Origin: Myxococcales bacterium
GTDB lineage: Bacteria; Myxococcota; Polyangia; Fen-1088
DNA length: 10,100 nt
NCBI GenBank assembly: GCA_003157315.1
Contig: PMJE01000103.1
Coordinates: 2,302-12,401, forward strand
Direction: 5' to 3'
Shown here: in pieces, positions 1-6,208 of the stretch
Layout: each line of letters opens with the position of its first letter
How positions within the stretch are numbered: the first letter of the stretch is position 1
The notes under the pieces: generated by a model
Told to the model about the DNA's origin: nothing
Seen by the model: only the letters and a program-made list of their open reading frames with translations
The model's database searches: none
Made by a program: the position numbers and the translations under genes

Positions 1-1
1 C

Positions 2-505
2 AATCTCGCCGGCGTTCTCTGGCAGAAGGGACAAGTGCAAGAAGCCATCACGCATTACCAGATGGCCCTGGGAATCCGCCCCGACTATGCCCTGGCCCAC
101 CACAACCTCGGCAAGCTTCTCCAGCAACAGGGACAAGTGCAAGAAGCCATCGCTCACTACCAGAAGGCGCTAGAAATTCAACCCGACTTTGCACCGGCCC
201 GCAACAGTCTGGCCTGGGTACTGGCAACCAGTCCGGAGGCGTCGGTCCGAAACGGCGTCCGGGCGATCGAGCTGGCCGAAGAGGCGCAGCGGCTTTCCGG
301 CGGCAGCAATCCGATGTTTACCGCAACGCTGGCGGCCGCCTATGCCGAGGGCAGGCGATTTCCCGAAGCGAAAGCGACAGCCGAACGGGCGCTGCAGCTA
401 GCCACCGCCCAGAAGCGGACGGCGCTGGCCAATCGCCTGCGGGCGCAAATCGCACTCTATCAGGCCGGCTCTCCCTACCGCGACAGCGGCCGGGCGGGAG
501 ACTAG
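2..505 (+). CDS. TPR-repeat protein, 3' part (5' end outside window)
   Basis: The open frame begins before the window (first full codon at position 2) and stops at TAG 503-505. It encodes at least two classic 34-residue tetratricopeptide repeats, with the signature spacing NLG..LQQQGQ..EAI.HYQKAL.I.PD. A C-terminal non-canonical helical part follows (LAWVLATSPEASVRNG, then LAAAYAEGRRFPEAKATAERAL, then LYQAGSPYRD). From memory this ending is common in long bacterial TPR proteins, where the LYQAG.PYR motif closes the chain. TPRs are protein-protein interaction scaffolds; no enzymatic domain is visible in the part seen. The first Met in frame (35) sits inside a repeat and is not the real start. 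Partner and cellular role cannot be told, because the N-terminal domain that usually defines such proteins lies upstream. Confidence 0.88.
   Translation, partial: NLAGVLWQKGQVQEAITHYQMALGIRPDYALAHHNLGKLLQQQGQVQEAIAHYQKALEIQPDFAPARNSLAWVLATSPEASVRNGVRAIELAEEAQRLSGGSNPMFTATLAAAYAEGRRFPEAKATAERALQLATAQKRTALANRLRAQIALYQAGSPYRDSGRAGD
28..151 (+). repeat. Direct DNA repeat within TPR units
   Basis: A 22-nt stretch at 28-49 (starting gggacaagtgcaagaagcc) recurs exactly at 130-151. The period is 102 nt, which is 34 codons or one TPR unit. Exact identity at the DNA level suggests recent repeat duplication or gene conversion rather than only protein-level conservation. Confidence 0.85.
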
Positions 506-566
506 AAGACCATTAGGTGCAAGGTGAGACGGCGCAGTGCGAGTCATGATACAAAGGTGCTCCGCC

Positions 567-573
567 GAGGAGG
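567..573 (+). promoter_or_regulatory. Shine-Dalgarno site deciding the 579 start
   Basis: GAGGAGG lies 5 nt before ATG 579. It favours this start over an in-frame GTG at 537, which would put 14 non-hydrophobic residues before the signal peptide. Confidence 0.8.
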
Positions 574-578
574 TATCG

Positions 579-1484
579 ATGCGAAAGTTGGACCGAACAA
601 TTGCGCTATCCCTGGGTCTTCTTCTGGGTAGTGCCCTCGCACCGGGTGCCGCCGAGGCACAAGCAACCCCGCAGTACCCGGAGCAACAGCCCGGGTACCA
701 ACCGGCGCAGCCTCAGCCGGGTACCCCAGGGTACCCGCAACCGCAAGCGTATCCGGCACCGGGATACCCGCAAGCCTACCCACCGGGATACCCACAAGCG
801 TATCCAGCACCGGGATACCCACCGGCGTATCCAACTCCGGGATACCCCATGCAAGCCGTGCCACCGCCGGGGTACTACGCAGCGCCGGCGTATCCTCCGC
901 CGCCAGCCTATGAGCCGACACAGAGCTACGATGTGACACCGGCTCGCCCGGCCTATCGCCGCGGCGTCGTGTTCATGCCCTATTTTGGTTTCAACTCCGT
1001 TGTGGGAACTGGTGCGGACGCCTTTTCAGCGGGCTTTCACCTGGGTGGTCTGCTTGGTGGCCACATCGGTCCCGTCTTTTCGCTCAACGGGGAAATGTCC
1101 CTCGACATCATGAGCCCCAAAACGGGCCGCAGCAGCGCCGACGGCAGCCAAGTCTTCTTTGATTTCGATCTCAGTCCGCTATTTCACTTTGGCATCCCAC
1201 ACCTCGAGTTCGTGATTGGCCCCAAGTTGGGCATCTTCGCCTACGCTGGGTCGTCGCGCGCGAGCGACGAATATGGATCAAGCGCAAGCTATAGCGGGGA
1301 CGGGATAGCCTACGGGTTCACCGCAGGTGTCTTCCTTCCGCTCGGCAGAGTAGGCCTGGGCGGCCTGTTCAATCTTACTGTCCACAGTTTTTCGGAGTCG
1401 TCTTGCGACGACAACTACCCCATGTGCGGCTCTTTGCCCAGCGACGTCACTTTCATCAACTTCAGTATCGCGTTGCTGATCTAG
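579..1484 (+). CDS. Secreted outer-membrane beta-barrel-like protein with Pro/Tyr-rich N-terminal repeats
   Basis: 301 residues. Residues 1-27 form a Sec signal peptide: basic MRK, hydrophobic core around LSLGLLLGSALA, cleavage near AEA|Q or AQA|T. Residues about 30-120 are a low-complexity Pro/Tyr/Gln/Ala segment of repeated PGYP and QAYP units, predicted to be extended and disordered. From about residue 128 the chain alternates hydrophobic and polar residues with many Gly, Tyr and Phe (for example VVFMPYFGFNSVVGTG, HLGGLLGGHIGPVFSLNGEM, FINFSIALLI), as expected for transmembrane beta strands. The protein is therefore probably exported and folded in the outer membrane, with the Pro-rich part as a periplasmic linker or surface arm. 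The last residue is Ile rather than the usual Phe or Tyr. The start is set by the GAGGAGG site at 567-573. No precise family is recognised. Confidence 0.82.
   Translation: MRKLDRTIALSLGLLLGSALAPGAAEAQATPQYPEQQPGYQPAQPQPGTPGYPQPQAYPAPGYPQAYPPGYPQAYPAPGYPPAYPTPGYPMQAVPPPGYYAAPAYPPPPAYEPTQSYDVTPARPAYRRGVVFMPYFGFNSVVGTGADAFSAGFHLGGLLGGHIGPVFSLNGEMSLDIMSPKTGRSSADGSQVFFDFDLSPLFHFGIPHLEFVIGPKLGIFAYAGSSRASDEYGSSASYSGDGIAYGFTAGVFLPLGRVGLGGLFNLTVHSFSESSCDDNYPMCGSLPSDVTFINFSIALLI
672..935 (+). repeat. Pro/Tyr-rich coding tandem repeat
   Basis: Low-complexity coding repeat inside the 579-1484 gene, encoding runs such as YPAPGYPQAYPPGYPQAY. At the DNA level 744-769 and 795-820 are 26-nt copies with a single mismatch, spaced 51 nt (17 codons). 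The array probably varies in copy number between strains. It also generates long spurious frames on both strands. Confidence 0.8.
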
Positions 1485-1606
1485 GCCATTTTTGTGCGAA
1501 GCAAGCGGCGTCCGGATGTGGACGTGACCTGATGCGGTGACTCGCTGGCCCGAGGCCGACAGTTGCGAAATGCTCGCGTCCGCCTGCGGCTGTTCTGGCC
1601 ACTTGT

Positions 1607-1634
1607 GGGAATCTGCCAGCACCGGCAGAATCCC
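1607..1634. promoter_or_regulatory. Imperfect palindrome/hairpin in the gap between two outer-membrane protein genes
   Basis: The left arm GGGAATCTGCC (1607-1617) and right arm GGCAGAATCCC (1624-1634) are complementary at 10 of 11 positions around a 6-nt loop. It lies in the 221-bp gene-free stretch 1485-1705, 72 nt before the next start codon. No T-tract follows, so a classical intrinsic terminator is unlikely. It could be an operator dyad, or a hairpin in the 5' leader of the 1706 gene. Apart from a weaker 5-bp hairpin at 1509-1524, nothing else was recognised in this gap. Confidence 0.45.
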
Positions 1635-1705
1635 GAGCACTACTTGGTCCCCAGCGAGTTCCTGCGGCTTGCCGTCGAAGTTACCCAGCAACTGCACCTG
1701 ACGAA

Positions 1706-2731
1706 ATGAGAGCTTTCTGTCTGCTAGCATGGATCCTGCCCCTCGCGGGCGCGGCACCCGCGTTCGCCCAGGAGGACGAGCCCGAAGTGCCCCCGCCTCC
1801 TGCGGGCGAGCCCGATGCAGAGGTCCCTTCTTTCGCATCGGCACCCGCACCAAGCCCGCCGACGAAATTGCCGATTCCACCCGGTGTCGACTATCCGCCA
1901 GTGCAAGCCCTGCGCGGGGAATCCACCATCTACCTCGACTACACCTACGAGATCAGCAACGATCTGTCGACCTTCTATTGGGTGAAAGGCCACGCCGCTG
2001 GCCATCGCGTTGCACTTGGCGGGAACCTTCACCTGGGCGGCCTGCAACTGAACGCCGAGCTGCCGGTACAGCTCACCCAGCTCTTCATCGATAGTTTGGG
2101 CAACCAGGCTCCCACTGCGGCCGACCGGGAGAAGTCGTCGTATTCCCTTGCGGACGTGATTGCTGGTGGCAGCTACGTCTGGGGAATTGCCCACGCCCCC
2201 TTCGCAGTATTCGGCGGGCTGGGCATGCGCGTCCGCCTGCCGACACACACCATGAGTTACCGCTTCACACTCATCGATGGAAGTCCCTATTCATTTGGTT
2301 TCCCGTACTACTTCCATCTCGCTCCGGCTGGACTGTTTTTCGCGGCCTGGGGCCCTGTCTCTTTGACGGTCAACCAGGGCCTGTTGGCCATGCTGGCGCA
2401 GAACACCACGCTCCTCAATTTGCCGGTGAACATCCCAAACGTCTTCTTCTGGGAGTCGCACTATGCGGTTGCCCTCCGCCCCGTCCATTGGCTGGGACTC
2501 TCCTTCGAATTGATTAGCTGCATCCAGCTAAGTCACATCTACGATCAGAATTTCCAGAGCCTGAACCGACTAAAAGCCTTTTACCTCGATCCCGGTGTGT
2601 CCTTCGACATCGGGTCCTATCGGATTTCTCTGGCGGGCAGATTCGGGCCGGGCAAGGACACCGAGAGATTCGGCGTGATCACGTTTTCTGGATCGCAAGC
2701 CTTGCTAGCGCGCCTGTCCTACCTATTTTAG
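1706..2731 (+). CDS. Predicted outer-membrane beta-barrel protein
   Basis: 341 residues. MRAFCLLAWILPLAGAAPAFA is a signal peptide with likely cleavage AFA|Q (residue 21/22). A Pro/Glu/Ala-rich linker covers about residues 23-60 (EPEVPPPPAGEPDAEVPS). The remainder is rich in amphipathic beta-strand patterns (STIYLDYTYEI, HRVALGGNLHLGGLQLNAELPVQL, YRISLAGRFG) and ends in LLARLSYLF. A terminal Phe with alternating hydrophobics matches the C-terminal signal read by the BAM assembly machinery. The protein is thus predicted to be an integral outer-membrane barrel; no transport substrate or enzymatic function is evident. ATG 1706 directly precedes the signal peptide, although no clear Shine-Dalgarno is seen. 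It has the same layout as the upstream gene (signal, Pro-rich linker, barrel), but there is no obvious sequence identity between them. Confidence 0.8.
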   Translation: MRAFCLLAWILPLAGAAPAFAQEDEPEVPPPPAGEPDAEVPSFASAPAPSPPTKLPIPPGVDYPPVQALRGESTIYLDYTYEISNDLSTFYWVKGHAAGHRVALGGNLHLGGLQLNAELPVQLTQLFIDSLGNQAPTAADREKSSYSLADVIAGGSYVWGIAHAPFAVFGGLGMRVRLPTHTMSYRFTLIDGSPYSFGFPYYFHLAPAGLFFAAWGPVSLTVNQGLLAMLAQNTTLLNLPVNIPNVFFWESHYAVALRPVHWLGLSFELISCIQLSHIYDQNFQSLNRLKAFYLDPGVSFDIGSYRISLAGRFGPGKDTERFGVITFSGSQALLARLSYLF

Positions 2732-2743
2732 CCCAGCCGGGTG

Positions 2744-2752
2744 TGCTATAGT
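2744..2752 (+). promoter_or_regulatory. Candidate extended -10 promoter element
   Basis: TGCTATAGT matches the extended -10 consensus TGnTATAAT at all but one defined position. It lies just after the 1706-2731 stop codon. Transcription would begin near 2759, only a few nt before ATG 2765, giving a very short or nearly leaderless mRNA. No good -35 hexamer is visible. This is a prediction from sequence only. Confidence 0.35.
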
Positions 2753-2764
2753 CTGCAAGACTGC

Positions 2765-3178
2765 ATGCGCTGCTTCACCCCTGGTGTGTTTCTGGCCATT
2801 CTTGCGGCAGCCTGTCAACAGCAGAGTGCAGCTGGACCTGTCGATGGGCAGGGCCGAGATGGGGGTGCCGACGGACTGGTGCTCTACATGCCGGCTGGGT
2901 GTCCGCCCGACGCTGGCAACGAACTCGGCATTGGCAAGCCGTGCAGCAAGACTGGCAACGAGTGCGCAAGCAACAACTTGCGTTGCACCTGTGGTGATTT
3001 TGGCATCGCCTTGCCGGTCAACATGCCCTGCTTTTGCACCAATGCGACCCCAGCCGCGGCCTGTCCGGCCAATCCAAACTGTGGGAGCAACGCAACCTGC
3101 TGTTCCATCGCGGGTGTGATCATCGGTTGCCTACCCGACGTCTGCCTGGTCGGCAATCAGTGTCCAGTCTTCCAGTAG
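2765..3178 (+). CDS. Small Cys-rich secreted lipoprotein
   Basis: 137 residues from ATG 2765. MRCFTPGVFLAILAAAC resembles a type II (lipoprotein) signal peptide with the acylated Cys at residue 17, although the -3 position is Ala rather than the preferred Leu. A Gly/Asp-rich linker follows (GPVDGQGRDGGADG), a composition often seen in myxobacterial surface lipoproteins. The rest holds 14 further Cys in pairs such as RCTC, CFC and TCC, an even number that would allow up to seven disulfides in an exported domain. No catalytic motif is recognised; a small disulfide-stabilised surface or binding domain is the best description. An in-frame GTG at 2741 would add eight residues before the hydrophobic stretch; the later ATG gives a more typical signal peptide. 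The ATG lies 33 nt after the previous stop, so co-transcription is possible, but there is also a candidate promoter at 2744-2752. Confidence 0.72.
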   Translation: MRCFTPGVFLAILAAACQQQSAAGPVDGQGRDGGADGLVLYMPAGCPPDAGNELGIGKPCSKTGNECASNNLRCTCGDFGIALPVNMPCFCTNATPAAACPANPNCGSNATCCSIAGVIIGCLPDVCLVGNQCPVFQ

Positions 3179-3235
3179 TAGCCCAACCACCTGGACTCGA
3201 CCACGGAGCCTGGACAGTGGTACTCTCGGGGAACC

Positions 3236-3817
3236 ATGGCAAACCCGAGCAAGGGCGATTCGATATTCGCGGCCGCCGGGGCTGCGCTGACCGACCAGTT
3301 CTTCCAGAACCGCGACCAGGCGTTGCTCGACAAGATGCGGAAGACAAGGCGATCCACCGAAATGAAGGCCGCGCTGGCTGAGGTCGCTGGCATCCACGAC
3401 GACCATGTGTTGCAAAAGCTGGTCGAACTCGATGTCAACCCCGAGATGGTAGCGGCGATCGCGCTGGTGCCTCTGGTTGCAGTGGCGTGGGCCGATGGAA
3501 CGCTTGACGCCAAGGAGCGCGAGGCGGTGCTCGCGGCGGCGGCGGCGCAGGGGATTGCTTCGGGCAGCGTCGAGCACGGCCTGCTGGCGAGTTGGCTGGT
3601 GCAGCGGCCCGAGCCCAAGCTGCTCGAGGCCTGGCAGCACTATGTAGGCGGTCTGTGCCGCAAGATGACCGAGCCCGAGCGGCTGGGACTAAAGCGCGAC
3701 ATTCTCCAACGGGCGCGGGCGGTGGCCACAAGCTCAGGCGGCTTCCTCGGCGTGGGCAAGATCTCCGACGCTGAAAAGGATTTGCTGGAGACCATCGAGG
3801 CGACCTTCACTTCCTAG
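3236..3817 (+). CDS. TerB-like (tellurite-resistance TerB family) protein
   Basis: 193 residues, no signal peptide or membrane segment, so probably cytoplasmic. The mostly helical core (about 70-193) contains AWADGTLDAKERE (84-96), the acidic helix-turn pattern typical of TerB-like domains. It closes with GGFLGVGKISDAEKDLLETIEATF, which fits the C-terminal part of TerB-like proteins as I remember them. TerB-like domains are linked in the literature to metal or stress sensing and membrane-associated complexes; the name does not prove tellurite resistance, and no terC/terD/terZ genes are nearby. The stop is 2 nt before the GTG of the SulP transporter gene, so the two are very likely co-translated, which suggests the protein assists or senses the transporter. 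ATG 3236 follows a modest CGGGGAA ribosome-binding sequence. Confidence 0.75.
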   Translation: MANPSKGDSIFAAAGAALTDQFFQNRDQALLDKMRKTRRSTEMKAALAEVAGIHDDHVLQKLVELDVNPEMVAAIALVPLVAVAWADGTLDAKEREAVLAAAAAQGIASGSVEHGLLASWLVQRPEPKLLEAWQHYVGGLCRKMTEPERLGLKRDILQRARAVATSSGGFLGVGKISDAEKDLLETIEATFTS

Positions 3818-3819
3818 CC

Positions 3820-6048
3820 GTGGCAAACAACAGCGGAGCCCGGGGGATAGCGGGACTGCAGGGCGAGCTGTGGGGCGGTCTGGCCGCCATGCTGGTCGCC
3901 TTGCCGTCGGCCATTGCGTTCGGCGTGGCGACCTACGCGCCGCTGGGCGCCGGATACGTGGGCGCGGGGGCGCTGGCCGGGATCCTGGGCGCGGTGGCGC
4001 TGGGTATCGTGGCGCCCCTTTTGGGCGGGGCCCCGCGTTTGATTTCAGCCCCGTGCGCGCCTGCAGCCGCGGTGATGGCCGCGCTGGCGGCCGGTTTGCT
4101 GGCAGGCGGTCGAGCGCCGTTGCGGCCCGAGGCGGTGGCTTTGCTGCTGACCCTGGTCGGGCTGATCGCGGGCGGGCTACAGGTGCTGTACGGCGTGGTG
4201 GGCGGCGGCCGGCTGATCAAGTACATCCCCTTTCCCGTGGTGTCGGGCTACTTGAGTGGTGTGGCGGTGCTGATTTTCCTCTCGCAGGTGCCGCGCTTTT
4301 TCGGGCTGCCCAAGGATGCAGCCGGGATACACGCCCTGCTGACACCGTCACTGTGGAAATGGCAAGGCATGATTGTGGGCGGCGTGACTATAGCCGCCAT
4401 GCTGGGCGCGCCCCGGCTGACCCGGAAGCTGCCCGCGCCGGTGGTGGGCCTGTGCGGGGGCATGCTGGCCTACTTTGGCTTGGGTCTTCTCGATCGCAAC
4501 TTGCTGCGCCTTGAGCAGAATCCGCTGGTCATCGGTCCGGTGGCGGAGACCGGCGGATCGGTGCTGGCCAGCCTGGCCGACCGCTGGCGGGGCATGGGTC
4601 AGCTCAGCCTGGCCACGGTCAAGACGCTACTGGTGCCCGCGCTCACCCTCTCTGCCTTGCTCTCCATCGACACCCTCAAGACCTGTGTGGTGGTGGACGC
4701 GCTCACGCGCAGCCGGCACCGCTCGAATCGCGAACTGGTCGGCCAGGGCGCCGGCAACATCGTTTCGGCACTGGTGGGTGGCATGCCTGGGGCCGGGACC
4801 ATGGGCGCCACCCTGGTCAACCTGGGCAGCGGCGGAACCTCGCGCTTGTCGGGCGTGTTTGAGGGCGTGTTCTCGCTCTTGGTCTTTCTGCTGCTGAGCC
4901 GCCTAGTGGGCTGGGTTCCCATCGCCGCGCTGGCCGGCATTCTCATCGTCGTCGCCTTCCGCATGTTCGATAGAACCAGCTTCCACCTTCTCAAACAGCA
5001 CAGCACGGTGCTCGACTTCTGCGTGATCGCCGCCGTGATCATCGTGGCCGTGGCCTACAGCCTGATGGCTGCCGCCGGGGTGGGCCTGGCCCTGGCCATC
5101 ATGCTCTTCATCCGCGAGCAGATGCGCAGCTCGGTGATCCGCCGCAAGCTGGGCGGCCACCAGATCTCGTCGAAGAAGCAGCGCCTGCCCGCCGAAAAGG
5201 AGGCGCTCTTGCAGGCAGGCCGGCAGACCACGGTGTGCGAGCTGCAAGGCAACCTGTTCTTCGGCACCACCGATCGCCTGTTCACCGATCTGGAGCTCGA
5301 CCTGAAGCACAGCCACGCCGTCATCCTGGACATGCGGCGGGTGCAGAGCGTGGACTTCACCGCAGCCCACATGCTCGAGCAGTTCGAGGCCTTGCTGGCC
5401 GAGCGAGGCGCCCATCTGGTCTTCAGCAGCCTGCCCGCGCAGTTGCCCAGCGGACAAGATCTGGAAGGCTACTTCCACCACCTGGGCATCGTGCGCGCCA
5501 GCAAGAACGTGAAGATCTTCAGCACCCTCGACGACGCCCTGGAATGGACCGAGGACCGCACATTGGAAGATCTCCGCCAAGCCGCCGCCGAGGAATGCCG
5601 GCCCCTGGATCTGGCCGAGTTCGAGTTGGTGCGCGAGTTCGAGCAGGACCAGACCCTGGAGGCCCTGCGCGCCTGTGTGCAAGAAGAATTCCTTCCGGCC
5701 GGCGCGAAGGTGTTCCACAGCGGGGACGCCAGCGCCAATCTCTACCTGATCCGGCGCGGGGGCGTGCGCATCTCGGTCGCCCTCGACAGCGGCAAGCCCA
5801 TGTGCCTGGCGACCTTCGGGCGCGGGCACTTCTTCGGCGACATGGCCTTTCTCGATCGCAGCCCGCGCTCGGCGGACGCGCTGGCCACGGCCGACACCGA
5901 TCTCTACGTCATCTCGCGCGACCGCTTCGACGAAGTGGTGCGCGCCCAGCCCCTGGTCGGCATCAAGATCTTCGCCCGGCTGGCGCGCGTGCTGGCCACG
6001 CGCCTGCGCCACACCGACGCCGAACTACGTGCGCTACAGGACGCGTGA
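3820..6048 (+). CDS. SulP-family anion transporter with STAS and cyclic-nucleotide-binding domains
   Basis: 742 residues, GTG start 2 nt after the TerB-like stop. Residues about 15-435 are the SulP/SLC26 membrane domain: many hydrophobic helices, and the family-type segment SIDTLKTCVVVDALTRS..N..LVGQGAGNI followed by GGMPGAGTMGATLVN (about 282-335). Residues about 470-570 are a STAS domain (VILDMRRVQSVDFTAAHML). The usual phosphorylatable Ser of anti-sigma-antagonist STAS domains is replaced here by Phe-Thr. Residues about 603-735 form a cyclic-nucleotide-binding fold with phosphate-binding cassette FGDMAFLDRSPRSADA (672-687); the usual cassette Glu is Asp, while the phosphate-contacting Arg is kept. 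SulP proteins move anions such as sulfate, bicarbonate or dicarboxylates across the inner membrane; the substrate cannot be told here. Binding of cAMP or cGMP to the C-terminal domain probably controls transport. The next gene downstream is convergent. Confidence 0.9.
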   Translation: MANNSGARGIAGLQGELWGGLAAMLVALPSAIAFGVATYAPLGAGYVGAGALAGILGAVALGIVAPLLGGAPRLISAPCAPAAAVMAALAAGLLAGGRAPLRPEAVALLLTLVGLIAGGLQVLYGVVGGGRLIKYIPFPVVSGYLSGVAVLIFLSQVPRFFGLPKDAAGIHALLTPSLWKWQGMIVGGVTIAAMLGAPRLTRKLPAPVVGLCGGMLAYFGLGLLDRNLLRLEQNPLVIGPVAETGGSVLASLADRWRGMGQLSLATVKTLLVPALTLSALLSIDTLKTCVVVDALTRSRHRSNRELVGQGAGNIVSALVGGMPGAGTMGATLVNLGSGGTSRLSGVFEGVFSLLVFLLLSRLVGWVPIAALAGILIVVAFRMFDRTSFHLLKQHSTVLDFCVIAAVIIVAVAYSLMAAAGVGLALAIMLFIREQMRSSVIRRKLGGHQISSKKQRLPAEKEALLQAGRQTTVCELQGNLFFGTTDRLFTDLELDLKHSHAVILDMRRVQSVDFTAAHMLEQFEALLAERGAHLVFSSLPAQLPSGQDLEGYFHHLGIVRASKNVKIFSTLDDALEWTEDRTLEDLRQAAAEECRPLDLAEFELVREFEQDQTLEALRACVQEEFLPAGAKVFHSGDASANLYLIRRGGVRISVALDSGKPMCLATFGRGHFFGDMAFLDRSPRSADALATADTDLYVISRDRFDEVVRAQPLVGIKIFARLARVLATRLRHTDAELRALQDA

Positions 6049-6066
6049 CGGGTGAGTTAGCTCTTC

Positions 6067-6187
6067 TTCACCACAGAGAACACAGAGAACACGGAGGTCG
6101 GATGGGGAAAAGGGGTTCGGACAGGACGGGAGCCAACCCTTCTTCTTTCCGGTCTGGCTCTGTGACCTCTGTGCTCTCTGTGGTGAA
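6067..6187. repeat. Inverted-repeat element between convergent genes
   Basis: Two 30-nt arms (6067-6096 and 6158-6187) are inverted copies with about 5 mismatches, each beginning TTCACCACAGAGA when read inward. Each arm is itself three tandem 9-mers of consensus CACAGAGAA. The 61-nt centre contains no gene. From memory, CACAGAG-type repeats of this kind are scattered through many bacterial genomes (Planctomycetes, Deltaproteobacteria and others) and are often mis-translated as HREHREHGG-like peptides; they resemble REP/MITE elements with no transposase of their own. It fills nearly all of the 160-bp gap between the SulP and channel genes, and as RNA it would form a long hairpin from either strand, so it may act as a bidirectional transcription stop. 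There is no T-tract. Confidence 0.75.
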
Positions 6188-6208
6188 AACAGCTAGCTTC
6201 GATGCTGG

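Noticed and set aside
672..935. CRISPR-like repetition
   Set aside because: The repeats are in-frame Pro/Tyr codons inside a coding gene, without distinct spacers.
1509..1524. CGTCC-N6-GGACG hairpin after the first barrel gene
   Set aside because: Only 5 bp of stem and no T-tract follows, so too weak to call a terminator.
1278..1880. Minus-strand 200-codon ORF across the gap between the two barrel genes
   Set aside because: It overlaps the 3' end of one well-supported secreted-protein gene and the signal-peptide region of the next. Its middle looks somewhat protein-like but has no recognisable family or ribosome-binding site.
3200..3221. ACCAC...GTGGT inverted repeat after the lipoprotein gene
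   Set aside because: 5-bp arms around a 12-nt loop without a T-tract; expected by chance in GC-rich DNA.
4903..6012. Minus-strand 369-codon ORF opposite the SulP gene
   Set aside because: His/Gly/Ala/Gln-rich translation typical of the antisense of a GC-rich gene; the + strand gene has clear domains throughout.
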